Of a DNA stretch of 40,080 nt, positions 27,643-35,593 are shown piece after piece (the stretch's first letter is position 1; the number at the start of each line of letters is the position of its first letter). Source of the DNA: Fidelibacterota bacterium (GTDB taxonomy: Bacteria > Fidelibacterota > Marinisomatia > Marinisomatales > JABMOV01); contig JABMOV010000150.1 in the NCBI GenBank assembly GCA_013203145.1, forward strand, positions 1 through 40,080, written 5' to 3'. The notes beneath the pieces were generated by a model, which saw only the letters and a program-made list of their open reading frames with translations, was not told the DNA's origin and did no database searches. The position numbers were made by a program, and so were the translations under genes.

Positions 27643-28403
27643 TTGAATTTTTCGTTATCCTGTTTGGATTAATGATCGGTAGTTTTTTAAATGTATGTAT
27701 CTACAGAATTCCAGAAGGATTGTCAGTCGTAAAACCAAGATCACGTTGTCCTCATTGTAGTCACCAGATTACAGCTTTCGAAAACATACCCGTATTAAGC
27801 TATTTATTTCTTGGTGGCAAATGTTCGTCATGTAAAACTCGAATTTCACCAAGATATATGCTTGTGGAGATGATCACAGCTTTTATTTTTTGGGTCACGT
27901 ATACTCAGACTGGTCTAAACATGGATCTCTATATGTACGCCATTTTCATCTCATTGGTAATCGCAATAACATTTATTGATTTTGATCATCAAATTATACC
28001 CAATACATTATTATTGATTGGGTTAATTCCAGGTTTATATCCATTTATTAGAGATGGATTTTCGTCGTGGTCCACATATATCATTGGTGGATTCAGTCTG
28101 GGCTTCAGTTTTTACGCAATTGCATGGATAGGTTATTTTGCATTCAAAAAAGAAGCAATGGGAATGGGCGATGTAAAATATGCAGCATTAATTGGTTTAA
28201 TTATGGGATGGCAAGCTGGAATAGTTGCAATGGCGTTAGCTTTTTTCTCAGCAGCCGTTATCATTTTAATATTATTTCTTATCGGAAAAGCAAATATTGG
28301 ACAAAGGATACCCTTTGGTCCATATATGAGCATTGGAGCGATAATTTCACTATTCTGGTCACAGCCAATTATTGACTGGTATTTGAGTTTTTTGGTGATA
28401 TGA
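27639..28403 (+). CDS. pilD: PilD prepilin peptidase / N-methyltransferase
   Basis: This is a 254-residue polytopic membrane aspartyl protease that cleaves prepilin leaders and methylates the new N-terminus. The N-terminal cytoplasmic domain has both zinc-binding cysteine pairs (RCPHC near 36-40, CSSC near 62-65). The catalytic aspartates lie in FIDFDHQIIPN (about 112-122) and GMGDVKYAALIG (about 174-185). About eight hydrophobic helices are visible. It overlaps the response regulator by four bases. Its substrates are the prepilins encoded at 32840-36934. Confidence 0.95.
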   Translation: MIEFFVILFGLMIGSFLNVCIYRIPEGLSVVKPRSRCPHCSHQITAFENIPVLSYLFLGGKCSSCKTRISPRYMLVEMITAFIFWVTYTQTGLNMDLYMYAIFISLVIAITFIDFDHQIIPNTLLLIGLIPGLYPFIRDGFSSWSTYIIGGFSLGFSFYAIAWIGYFAFKKEAMGMGDVKYAALIGLIMGWQAGIVAMALAFFSAAVIILILFLIGKANIGQRIPFGPYMSIGAIISLFWSQPIIDWYLSFLVI

Positions 28404-28410
28404 GGATCGC

Positions 28411-30066
28411 ATGAATACAATTGCAACAAAACGACGAATTGGCGATATCCTGTTAGAATCAGGAAGAATTACTGAAGAACAACTTCTGGAAGCACTTGAG
28501 TTTAAAGATGAGCATCGTGTCTATTTAGGAAAGGCCATCACATCCCTAGAATTTTTAACTGAGAAAGAAATGGTAGAGATTCTCAGTGAACAATTAAATA
28601 TTCCCTATCTAGAATTGTCAGGGTACGAAATTCAGAGCGATGTCCTGACCATCGTTGATCAAGATTATGCTGAAAAATACAAAATCATGCCACTATTCTT
28701 TTTCGATGATTCGTTGACGGTTGCTACTGCTGATCCACTCAATGTCCAAATGATAGATGACTTAGCCGTAGTTACTAATATGGAAATCAATCTCATCCTG
28801 GCGACGGAAACTGAAATTACTCGATCTATTGATCTATTTTATGGCGCTGCTATGTACGATTCAAAGGGTGATGGCGAACGTACAGTAAAATCGCGACAGA
28901 TAAATCAGGATACAGAAATTATTGAAGCAGTAAATATGCTATTCAATGAAGCAGTCAAAGTTGGCGCCAGTGACGTTCATGTTGAACCCAGAGAAAAAGA
29001 TGTAAGAATACGATTTAGGGTTGATGGTGTTTTACAACAACATTATACTGTTCCGAAGGCTTCAACAGGACCACTGATTTCCAGAATTAAGGTGATGGCT
29101 GATATGGACATCGCTGTGTCACGAAAACCACAGGATGGTCGATTTTCGCATAATATAGGTACAAAACGTGTAGATGTCCGTGCCTCCACCTTTCCAACAC
29201 CAAATGGTGAAGTAGCGGTTATGCGTATTTTGGATCAGGCCCAAAGTAAAATTGAATTATATAAAATGGGTTTTCAGGAGAAAATTTTAGAAGAATGGCG
29301 ACAATTAATTCATATGCCGAACGGAATTCTTCTAGTGTCAGGTCCGACTGGAAGTGGTAAAACAACAACCTTGTACGCTACCATTAATGTTATTAACACG
29401 ACTGATGTCAATATCATGACAATTGAAGATCCAATCGAATATCAACTCAATAATATTAACCAAGGGATGGTAAATAATAAAGCTGGGATGACATTTGCAG
29501 CTGCGTTACGATCCATGCTTAGGCAAGATCCTGATATTATTTTAGTAGGTGAGATGCGTGATGTCGAAACAGTTGAACTGGCAATAAGAGCAGCGTTAAC
29601 CGGACATTTAGTTTTCAGTACCATTCACACAAACAGTGCAGCAGCAAGTTATTCACGCTTAGTCGACATGGGATTAGATCCTTATATGGTGAGTTCAACA
29701 ATCCGTGGAGTTTTGGCGCAACGGTTAATACGAACGCTTTGTACAAAATGTAAAAAAGCTTTTACTCCTTCTGAAGATGTTCTTAAAAGTCTCAAAATGG
29801 AAGGTGAACCTGATAGTTATACATTTTTCGAACCAGTGGGGTGTGTTCACTGTAGAAATTCAGGTTACACTGGTCGAGGAGGAGTCTATGAATTGCTAGT
29901 TGCTGACGAAGAGATTGAATCGTTGATTAATAAGGGAGCAAGTAATACAGATATTCAGGAACTCGCTGAAAAAAAAGGAATGACTACATTGCGCCAATCT
30001 GCAATTCAATATGTTACTACAGGTCGGTCATCAGTTGAAGAAGTATTCAGGATTACTTTAGGTTAA
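28411..30066 (+). CDS. pilB: PilB pilus extension ATPase
   Basis: This is a 551-residue GspE/PilB family ATPase. An MshEN-type N-terminal domain spans about 1-150 (RIGDILLESGRITEEQLLEA, LNIPYLELSGYEI); related domains bind c-di-GMP in MshE and some PilB proteins, but binding here is not shown. It has Walker A GPTGSGKTTTLYAT (about 311), Asp box MTIEDPIEYQL, Walker B DPDIILVGEMRD, His box TGHLVFSTIHTNSA, and the four-cysteine zinc site CTKCKK/CVHCRNSG (about 444 and 480). It drives pilus polymerisation. GAGG five bases before the ATG supports the start. Confidence 0.95.
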   Translation: MNTIATKRRIGDILLESGRITEEQLLEALEFKDEHRVYLGKAITSLEFLTEKEMVEILSEQLNIPYLELSGYEIQSDVLTIVDQDYAEKYKIMPLFFFDDSLTVATADPLNVQMIDDLAVVTNMEINLILATETEITRSIDLFYGAAMYDSKGDGERTVKSRQINQDTEIIEAVNMLFNEAVKVGASDVHVEPREKDVRIRFRVDGVLQQHYTVPKASTGPLISRIKVMADMDIAVSRKPQDGRFSHNIGTKRVDVRASTFPTPNGEVAVMRILDQAQSKIELYKMGFQEKILEEWRQLIHMPNGILLVSGPTGSGKTTTLYATINVINTTDVNIMTIEDPIEYQLNNINQGMVNNKAGMTFAAALRSMLRQDPDIILVGEMRDVETVELAIRAALTGHLVFSTIHTNSAAASYSRLVDMGLDPYMVSSTIRGVLAQRLIRTLCTKCKKAFTPSEDVLKSLKMEGEPDSYTFFEPVGCVHCRNSGYTGRGGVYELLVADEEIESLINKGASNTDIQELAEKKGMTTLRQSAIQYVTTGRSSVEEVFRITLG

Positions 30067-30069
30067 TTA

Positions 30070-31449
30070 ATGAATTTCTTAGTCATATCTCCAATACGGC
30101 TAACAAAAGGAAATGACCAATTTCCAACTGTCCTGAGACAGTATTTGAAGGAAATAAGTAAAGATATTACTGTTACAAGAGATGCCGTTTCAGGAATGAG
30201 CTATGTTTCTGTTGAGCATTATGATGCAATATGGGCTGATTGGGATTTATTGAAAAAGGTTTTTCCCGCCTTCATTAAACACCTTAGAAAATATGCACCG
30301 CACGTACCGTTAATTGTTGTGACAGGCGATAAAGGTGTAGATATCGCAATAGCACTAAACCAAACAAATATTTTTGCTATTATTAGAACAACAAAAAGTG
30401 TTGAATCTGCCAAAGAAATTTATCGTCGCTTAAAAATCCATTCTGAAATTTTGAATCAAGTTCCAGACGCACTAAAACTTCATTTACGACCAAACGGATT
30501 TGGCCATTTTATTGGGAATTCTGTTCCGATGCTCAAAATGTACAAGCAACTGGCCAAAGTTGCAGGAACAAATTTTACGGTATTGACCTTAGGTGCGAGT
30601 GGAAGTGGTAAAGAATTAGTCGCAAAAACGATTCACGAAATGAGTCATCGTTCGGCGAAACCTTTTGTCTCGTTAAATTGTGCTGCTATTCCTGAAAATC
30701 TACTTGAAAGTGAATTATTTGGATATGAGAAGGGTGCTTTTACTGGCGCAAATCAAGCCAAACCGGGTAAATTTGAAATGGCCGATACTGGAACAATATT
30801 TTTGGATGAAATTGGTGATATGGCATTGCCTCTTCAGGCAAAACTCTTGCGCGTACTAGAGGATGGCATCGTCGAAAGATTAGGTAGTACTAAAGGGGAA
30901 AAAGTAGATTTTCGTTTAATAGCCGCTACCAATCAGGATTTATTTGCTATGGTAGAAGAAGGTACATTCCGCACCGATTTGCATTTTAGAATGAACGTAA
31001 TTCCTATAAATCTAACACCCTTATCAAATCGTGACGATGATGTTTTATTGTTGAGCCTATTTTTACTCAATAGAATATTGAAGGATAGTTTCCATAAAGT
31101 CGAGTTTATCAGTTGGGATCTAATTGATAAACTGAAATCGCGCAAGATAACCGGAAATGTTAGAGAACTTGAGAATTTACTTACTAGAATTGTGTTTAAT
31201 TCTGATGGGAAAGAAATTGGGAGAGAGCACATCCAGGATCCGATAGAATATCAAGAATCCCAAGAGGTGGAAATTCCACAAACGACTAATGGTGCTATTT
31301 TACCATTATGGGAGATGGAGAAATATGCAATTGAAAATGCCATATCTAAGCTGGATGGGAATATCAGTAAAGTTTCAACAATGCTGGAAATATCTCGCGT
31401 CACGTTGTATCGTAAACTCAAAAAATATGAAATAGAGATTCAAGAGTAA
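30070..31449 (+). CDS. pilR: Sigma-54-dependent activator, PilR-like
   Basis: This is a 459-residue NtrC-family activator. N-terminal domain (1-125): receiver-like but degenerate, with no obvious phospho-acceptor (AIWADWDLLKKV). AAA+ domain (about 145-385): Walker A GASGSGKE (175), the sigma-54 contact loop GAFTGA (222), Walker B TIFLDEIGD and FRMNVIPINLTPL. A C-terminal Fis-type HTH spans about 425-455 (ISKVSTMLEISRVTLYRKLK). It sits between pilB and pilC, and a near-consensus sigma-54 promoter lies 1.3 kb downstream in front of the major pilin, so pilin transcription is the likely target. No PilS-type kinase is nearby, and with the degenerate receiver another activating signal is possible. 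Confidence 0.92.
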   Translation: MNFLVISPIRLTKGNDQFPTVLRQYLKEISKDITVTRDAVSGMSYVSVEHYDAIWADWDLLKKVFPAFIKHLRKYAPHVPLIVVTGDKGVDIAIALNQTNIFAIIRTTKSVESAKEIYRRLKIHSEILNQVPDALKLHLRPNGFGHFIGNSVPMLKMYKQLAKVAGTNFTVLTLGASGSGKELVAKTIHEMSHRSAKPFVSLNCAAIPENLLESELFGYEKGAFTGANQAKPGKFEMADTGTIFLDEIGDMALPLQAKLLRVLEDGIVERLGSTKGEKVDFRLIAATNQDLFAMVEEGTFRTDLHFRMNVIPINLTPLSNRDDDVLLLSLFLLNRILKDSFHKVEFISWDLIDKLKSRKITGNVRELENLLTRIVFNSDGKEIGREHIQDPIEYQESQEVEIPQTTNGAILPLWEMEKYAIENAISKLDGNISKVSTMLEISRVTLYRKLKKYEIEIQE

Positions 31450-31461
31450 ATCGTAATAGTT

Positions 31462-32136
31462 ATGGCAAAGTATACTTGCAGAATAGTGGCTGAGGATGGA
31501 ACAATAGTTGAATCCATTCTTGAAGCAGAATCAAAGTTTGCATTATATGAGAGTGCGGATCAGCGCAATGAAATGGTGCTTTCTATCAAACCCTACAAAA
31601 AGCCTGTCAATATCGGTGAATTACTAAATTCCAGAAAAAAAGTTAAACCACAGGAATTAGAGAATTTTACAACCCAATTATCCGTTTTAATAGATTCAGG
31701 TATTCCTCTCATTACCTCGTTGGAAGCGCTGATTGATCAGGTTGAAACCGCAGCAATGAAAAAAGTGATCACTGGAGTTGTGACTAAAGTAAATGGTGGT
31801 CTTCCTTTATCTGATAGCTTTGCGAGCTATCCCGGAGTGTTTGATGACTTATATGTAAACATGATAAGGGCAGGCGAGTCAGCAGGAGTCTTGGATGAAA
31901 TTTTGCGTCGACTTTCAGGGTTTATCCAGCGGAATATAGAAACTTCGAATAGTATAAAGAAAGCAATGCGGTATCCAAAAATGGTAGGAGGTGCATTAGG
32001 TGTAGCTATAGTTGGTGCGACAGTATTTATTATCCCAAAATTCACTCCAATGTTTGAGTCGCAGGGAATGGAATTACCATTGCCTACAAAAATTTTAATG
32101 GGATTAAGTGATTTTTCATCAATTATTGGTTTTTAG
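31462..32136 (+). CDS. pilC: PilC platform protein, N-terminal part (frameshifted)
   Basis: 224 residues: a short N-terminal region, then the first T2SF domain of PilC/GspF (LENFTTQLSVLIDSGIPLIT, LPLSDSFASYPGVFDDLYVN, MIRAGESAGVLDEILRRL) and a TM helix (VAIVGATVFIIPKFTPMF). It ends abnormally after LPTKILMGLSDF at a TAG. Reading one base back at the T5 run 32112-32116 restores the frame into the rest of PilC. The full protein would be about 400 residues, the normal length. PilC is the inner-membrane polytopic core on which PilB and PilT act. Loss of one T, real or in the assembly, explains the break. Confidence 0.88.
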   Translation: MAKYTCRIVAEDGTIVESILEAESKFALYESADQRNEMVLSIKPYKKPVNIGELLNSRKKVKPQELENFTTQLSVLIDSGIPLITSLEALIDQVETAAMKKVITGVVTKVNGGLPLSDSFASYPGVFDDLYVNMIRAGESAGVLDEILRRLSGFIQRNIETSNSIKKAMRYPKMVGGALGVAIVGATVFIIPKFTPMFESQGMELPLPTKILMGLSDFSSIIGF

Positions 32137-32672
32137 CTGTAGGGGGATTATTTGGAGCGATATATGGAATAAAATTTTTAGCAAGTAGCAAAAAAGGATC
32201 ATACATGGTGGATTTGCTAAGATTGAGAGCCCCCATTATTAAAAATATTGAATTGTATTCCACTCTGGCGCGTTTTACTCATATGCTGGAAACGCTAACT
32301 CACGGTGGTGTTCAAATTGTACGCTCACTAGAAACTGCTGAAGGAACGATAGGTAATCAAGTAATTTCGAGAGATGTTAGAAAAGCACGAAAAAGTGTGG
32401 AAAGTGGCGTCAGTTTAGCTGAATCCTTAGGGAAGAGTAAATGGTTTCCTACAATAACCATTAAAATGATAGCGATTGGTGAAAAGTCTGGAGCTTTAGA
32501 AAAAATGTTGGAAAATATTGGTAAACAATATGATATCGAAGTTGAGACAAGAATCACTAAGATGGCTAGTGCAATCGAGCCAATAATGACTGTTGTAATG
32601 GGTGCCTTTGTTGTACTTCTTGTTTTAGGCATTATGTTGCCAATGTGGAGCATGATGGGTGGTGTTGGTTAA
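32112..32672 (+). CDS. pilC: PilC platform protein, C-terminal part (restored frame)
   Basis: This open stretch runs from just after TGA 32109-32111. It reads a TM helix (NYWFLAVGGLFGAIYGIKF), then the second T2SF domain (LYSTLARFTHMLETLTHGGV, IKMIAIGEKSGALEKMLENI) and a final TM helix (MTVVMGAFVVLLVLGIMLPM). The first internal ATG is 32205, but a start there would miss the TM helix, so it is not a natural gene start. No ribosome site fits. It is the remainder of the gene beginning at 31462. Confidence 0.85.
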   Translation, partial: FFINYWFLAVGGLFGAIYGIKFLASSKKGSYMVDLLRLRAPIIKNIELYSTLARFTHMLETLTHGGVQIVRSLETAEGTIGNQVISRDVRKARKSVESGVSLAESLGKSKWFPTITIKMIAIGEKSGALEKMLENIGKQYDIEVETRITKMASAIEPIMTVVMGAFVVLLVLGIMLPMWSMMGGVG

Positions 32673-32772
32673 GCACGAGAGATGTAATAAAACTATACAA
32701 CTCTGTAATGATTCGTAACATTAAAAAGACATTTCAAAGAGCATTTTGCTCAGTAGATTCCCACTATGATGA

Positions 32773-32788
32773 TTGGCACGTTATTTGT
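32773..32788 (+). promoter_or_regulatory. Sigma-54 (-24/-12) promoter of the major pilin gene
   Basis: TTGGCACG (32773-32780) then TTAT then TTGT (32785-32788) matches the RpoN consensus YTGGCACGNNNNTTGCW, with the required ten bases between the GG and the second G. Only the -12 C is replaced by T. Transcription would start near 32800, about 40 bases before the pilin ATG. A sigma-54 activator with an intact GAFTGA loop is encoded just upstream (30070-31449), and pilA is sigma-54 dependent in several known systems. Confidence 0.8.
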
Positions 32789-32826
32789 TACTTTGAGAAC
32801 ATCGGGGGGAGAAAAATTTTGATTTC

Positions 32827-32834
32827 AAAAGGAG
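32827..32834 (+). promoter_or_regulatory. Strong Shine-Dalgarno of the major pilin
   Basis: AAAAGGAG lies five bases before ATG 32840. It decides this start over an in-frame upstream ATG at 32645 that overlaps pilC and would bury the prepilin leader. Confidence 0.85.
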
Positions 32835-32839
32835 ACAAC

Positions 32840-33268
32840 ATGAAAGAACGAAACGAAAAAGGTTTTACGCTCATAGAATTAATTATGGTCATTGTTATTT
32901 TAGGTATCTTGTCCGCTGTTATTGTACCCCGATTCTTTGATTTTACATCAGATGCTCATAAAGCCTCAATCGACGCATTTATCGGAAATTTCAAATCATC
33001 ATTATCTATGTATGCCGCTGACCAAATGGTGCAAACAGGATATAGAAGCTACCCTGATGCGGATGATTTTGAATCGAATCCAGGTTTTGGAATTCTTCTT
33101 GATGAAGTCCCCGATGCTTGGACTGTTATAGATGATGGGGATAATCAAGTAAAATTTCAATATAGTCAAACAGACCCGGTAACAATTTGTCGTTATACAA
33201 GTAGTGGTGATGACAGCTATTCATTTGAAATCCTTAGCGGTCCAGACTATGTTACTGGTGGTAGTTAA
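32840..33268 (+). CDS. pilA: Major type IV pilin (PilA-like)
   Basis: This is a 142-residue prepilin. A short leader MKERNEKG is followed by the processed N-terminus FTLIELIMVIVILGILSAVI, with Glu5 present, the classic type IVa signature cleaved and methylated by PilD. The C-terminal head (about 35-142) has a single Cys (TICRYTS), so no disulphide-bounded D-loop. It has its own sigma-54 promoter, a strong ribosome site and a dedicated terminator, the arrangement expected for the most highly expressed subunit. Confidence 0.92.
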   Translation: MKERNEKGFTLIELIMVIVILGILSAVIVPRFFDFTSDAHKASIDAFIGNFKSSLSMYAADQMVQTGYRSYPDADDFESNPGFGILLDEVPDAWTVIDDGDNQVKFQYSQTDPVTICRYTSSGDDSYSFEILSGPDYVTGGS

Positions 33269-33300
33269 TCGAAATTGGTATTTGAGAATATTATTAAGCA

Positions 33301-33339
33301 AAAAACAGGAGGAGGTGGCAACGCCTCCTTTTGTTTTTT
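33301..33339 (+). terminator. Terminator after the major pilin, GCAA tetraloop
   Basis: GGAGGTG and CGCCTCC form a 7-bp stem closed by the GNRA loop GCAA. Flanking A-rich and T-rich arms (AAACAGGA with TTTTGTTT) extend the pairing to about 15 bp, ending in a T-run. It lies 14 bases before the next pilin gene. It probably limits expression of the minor pilins relative to PilA. Confidence 0.9.
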
Positions 33340-33353
33340 AATAGAGCAAATGA

Positions 33354-33866
33354 ATGATTAAAGATAAGTTCAGAAATAATAAGGGTTTTACTTTGATGGA
33401 ACTCGTTATTGTTATAGTTATTATTGGAATATTATCCGCAATTATGGTACCAAAGTATATGAATTTGTTAACATCAATACATATGAAGGCTGCTCGGGAA
33501 AAAATTCTGGATGATTTAAGATATATTGAAAATTATGCTATCAGTCATCATGATACGACTTGGATTGTTATGGATCAAAACAACAATTCGTATACTTTAT
33601 ACCAAGGTCCTACATCAACAAATAGACAAATTTTACATGACCCATCGACGAATCAAAATGCTGTTATTAATATTGGAGTATTATTCAGTGGTGTCTATAT
33701 CTCTCAATTAAATTTTGGTGGAGCTACCGAAGTATTTTTTGATTGGTATGGAACTCCTAACTCTGGAGGCAATATCGTTTTAAACCAACAAAAAGTTATC
33801 CATGTTACACCTGGCTCAGGTTATATTTATGAATCCACAAGTTTAGCGAGTCCACCACCACCGTGA
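33354..33866 (+). CDS. Minor pilin / pseudopilin (GspH/FimT-like size)
   Basis: This is a 170-residue prepilin with leader MIKDKFRNNKG, then FTLMELVIVIVIIGILSAIM with Glu5, and a beta-rich head (WIVMDQNNNSYTLYQG, VFFDWYGTPNSGGNIVLNQQ) of the kind seen in GspH/FimT-type minor pilins. It ends in a proline run (SPPPP). It follows the major pilin terminator by 14 bases and begins the minor-pilin group. Five bases separate it from the next pilin. Confidence 0.88.
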   Translation: MIKDKFRNNKGFTLMELVIVIVIIGILSAIMVPKYMNLLTSIHMKAAREKILDDLRYIENYAISHHDTTWIVMDQNNNSYTLYQGPTSTNRQILHDPSTNQNAVINIGVLFSGVYISQLNFGGATEVFFDWYGTPNSGGNIVLNQQKVIHVTPGSGYIYESTSLASPPPP

Positions 33867-33871
33867 TTGAT

Positions 33872-34357
33872 ATGAAAATAAACATTAAAAATAATCAAAG
33901 TGGATTTTCTCTAATTGAATTAGTTTTGGGAATCGTCGTTGTTAGTATTGCTCTTGTTGGTGCAATGGTTTCTTTGTCTAATATCGAAGCAAAATCCGTT
34001 CATGTAGAAATTGTCAATCGTGGTACGAATTATGCAAGCAATATAATGGAAACCATTATTAATCATCGTTTTGATGAAAATATTGCCATTCCTTGGAGTG
34101 CAGATTTAGGTCCGGAAGAAAGTGCTTTTACTGAATATGACGATATCGATGATTATCATTCATTAACGTGGACAAGTCCAACTCTACCCGGGTATTCTGG
34201 AACATCTTTTATTAATTATGTAATTGATACAGATTGGTTGAACAATAATCCGAATATAACATCGTATAAAACAGTTACCGTTGTTGTTACCCACAGTGTA
34301 TTAGATATACCAATCGTAATTAAATCGCTTGTTACTTCTGGTATACTTACGTTTTGA
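33872..34357 (+). CDS. Minor pilin (PilV-like), ended by a TGA that precedes an in-frame Asp-rich extension
   Basis: This is a 161-residue prepilin with leader MKINIKNNQSG, then FSLIELVLGIVVVSIALVGA with Glu5, in the style of PilV/GspI minor pilins. I chose ATG 33872 over GTG 33863, which overlaps the previous gene. It stops at TGA 34355-34357 after VTSGILTF. The same frame continues immediately with a long Asp-rich stretch and a folded domain that has no start codon of its own at the junction. The gene may thus originally encode a ~343-residue pilin carrying a surface domain. Confidence 0.85.
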   Translation: MKINIKNNQSGFSLIELVLGIVVVSIALVGAMVSLSNIEAKSVHVEIVNRGTNYASNIMETIINHRFDENIAIPWSADLGPEESAFTEYDDIDDYHSLTWTSPTLPGYSGTSFINYVIDTDWLNNNPNITSYKTVTVVVTHSVLDIPIVIKSLVTSGILTF

Positions 34358-34517
34358 GATGACGATGATGATGGCGACAATGATGACGATGGTGATAATG
34401 ATGATGATCACGAAGATGACGACGATGGTGATAATGACGATGATCACGAAGACGACGACGACGGGGATAATGATGATGGTGACAATGATGACGACGGGGA
34501 TAATGATGATGATGACG
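34358..34517 (+). repeat. Imperfect GAT/GAC/AAT codon repeats
   Basis: A low-complexity run built from GAT, GAC, GGT/GGG and AAT codons includes a repeated unit encoding DDHEDDDDGDND (around 34400-34470). Such runs are prone to slippage and assembly error, which matters because the frame upstream is broken by TGA. A shorter run of the same kind closes the frame at 34848-34900. Confidence 0.85.
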
Positions 34518-34903
34518 GAGAAGAAGATTGCGGTGATTGTGATGGAAAGATTACGTCTTTAACTTTACAATTTAATGGTAGTCAATCTGCAACGATACGT
34601 GTGGAGGCAAAAAAAGAAGGTACAATATTCGAGAACACCGTTGAATCTGGAAATAGTTTTAGCCTTCAAGGTTTCGATAAAAAGGGTACACTTGGAACTG
34701 AAATCACTCTATTTGTTGATGATTCTGAAAATGTCGCCATTCATACAAGCTGCTCTCAATCTGTCTTAATAGGTATGGATTTTGGTGACTTTACCGTTAC
34801 TTCAGGTTCAAGTCGAAATGGTGGCTCACTCTGTGAAGAACAAAGTGGAGATGATGATGGCGATAGCGATGACGACGATGATCATGGAGATGACAATGAT
34901 TAA
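34358..34903 (+). pseudogene. Orphan Asp-rich linker plus surface domain, in phase with the upstream pilin
   Basis: In the same frame as 33872-34357, this 181-codon open stretch encodes ~54 mostly Asp/Asn/Gly residues (DGDNDDDGDND style), then a Cys-containing domain: CGDCDGKITSLTLQFNG, GFDKKGTLGTEITLFVD, IHTSCSQS and FGDFTVTSGSSRNGGSLC. I recognise the GTLGTEI...IHTSCS...SRNGGSLC pattern from a widespread small domain at the C-termini of bacterial surface proteins of unknown function. A short acidic tail ends it. There is no ATG in frame; GTG 34601 lies inside the domain. It is best explained as the C-terminal half of the upstream pilin, separated by one TGA. The acidic linker may bind calcium (inference). 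Confidence 0.7.
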
Positions 34904-34971
34904 GGTTTCATATGATGATTCAAATAGGCAGGATATACGTTCAAGAAAGTTGTGTCTAAGAATTAAATAAT

Positions 34972-35589
34972 ATGAAGCACAATCTTAATCAATTTAAAAC
35001 AATAAACACCACACATATATCCAATATGGGTTACCGTATTTTTAATGCTTTGCGTGGGAACAATGGTGTTACATTAATTGAGTTAATTATTACAATGTCA
35101 TTAATTGCAATCTTATCAGGAACAATTTCAGTAATGATTGCTTCGGCATTTAAAACAATTGATCATGCACAAAGAAGAAAAGTCATCGCTATTGATGGTA
35201 CACACGCTGCCGAAATGTTTCGCCGCGACATGAGTTTAATGAAAAATTCAAATTCGTTAATATATGCCGGAAATCAACGAATACAATTTATTACTGCCTC
35301 AAACCAAACGATTGAATATCAAATTTCCAACGGATACGTATACCGCACAATTGTTGGCCAAATAAGTGCTCATATCCTTGCAAAAGCAGTCAATACGACC
35401 AATAGCGGGTTTCAATATTTTGATTCGGTCAACACTGCATTAACGACTCTACCTCTTGAAGTGACTGACCGAGCGAATGTTTGGATGGTGACCCTATTTA
35501 TTGAAATGGTAAACTTTGATGATGTGATCAATTTTAATTCAACTGTATTCCCGAAAAACCATCACATAAATCATGAACCTGAGGTTTAA
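34972..35589 (+). CDS. Minor pilin / pseudopilin (PilW/GspJ-like)
   Basis: This is a 205-residue protein with a prepilin motif NNG then VTLIELIITMSLIAILSGTI, with Glu5 but Val at +1. From ATG 34972 the leader would be 32 residues, unusually long; ATG 35026 gives a normal 14-residue leader (MGYRIFNALRGNNG), so the true start may be there. The head is beta-rich (RIQFITASNQTIEYQI, YVYRTIVGQ) as in PilW/GspJ. It is followed by a PilX/GspK-like gene, the usual minor-pilin order. Confidence 0.83.
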   Translation: MKHNLNQFKTINTTHISNMGYRIFNALRGNNGVTLIELIITMSLIAILSGTISVMIASAFKTIDHAQRRKVIAIDGTHAAEMFRRDMSLMKNSNSLIYAGNQRIQFITASNQTIEYQISNGYVYRTIVGQISAHILAKAVNTTNSGFQYFDSVNTALTTLPLEVTDRANVWMVTLFIEMVNFDDVINFNSTVFPKNHHINHEPEV

Positions 35590-35593
35590 CATA

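Noticed and set aside
32645..32839. Upstream in-frame extension of the major pilin
   Set aside because: It overlaps pilC, contains the sigma-54 promoter and ribosome site, and would place the prepilin leader deep inside the protein.
34329..34562. Methionine/threonine-rich open frame
   Set aside because: It is the out-of-phase reading of the GAT/GAC repeat; the in-phase reading gives the Asp-rich linker joined to a recognisable domain.
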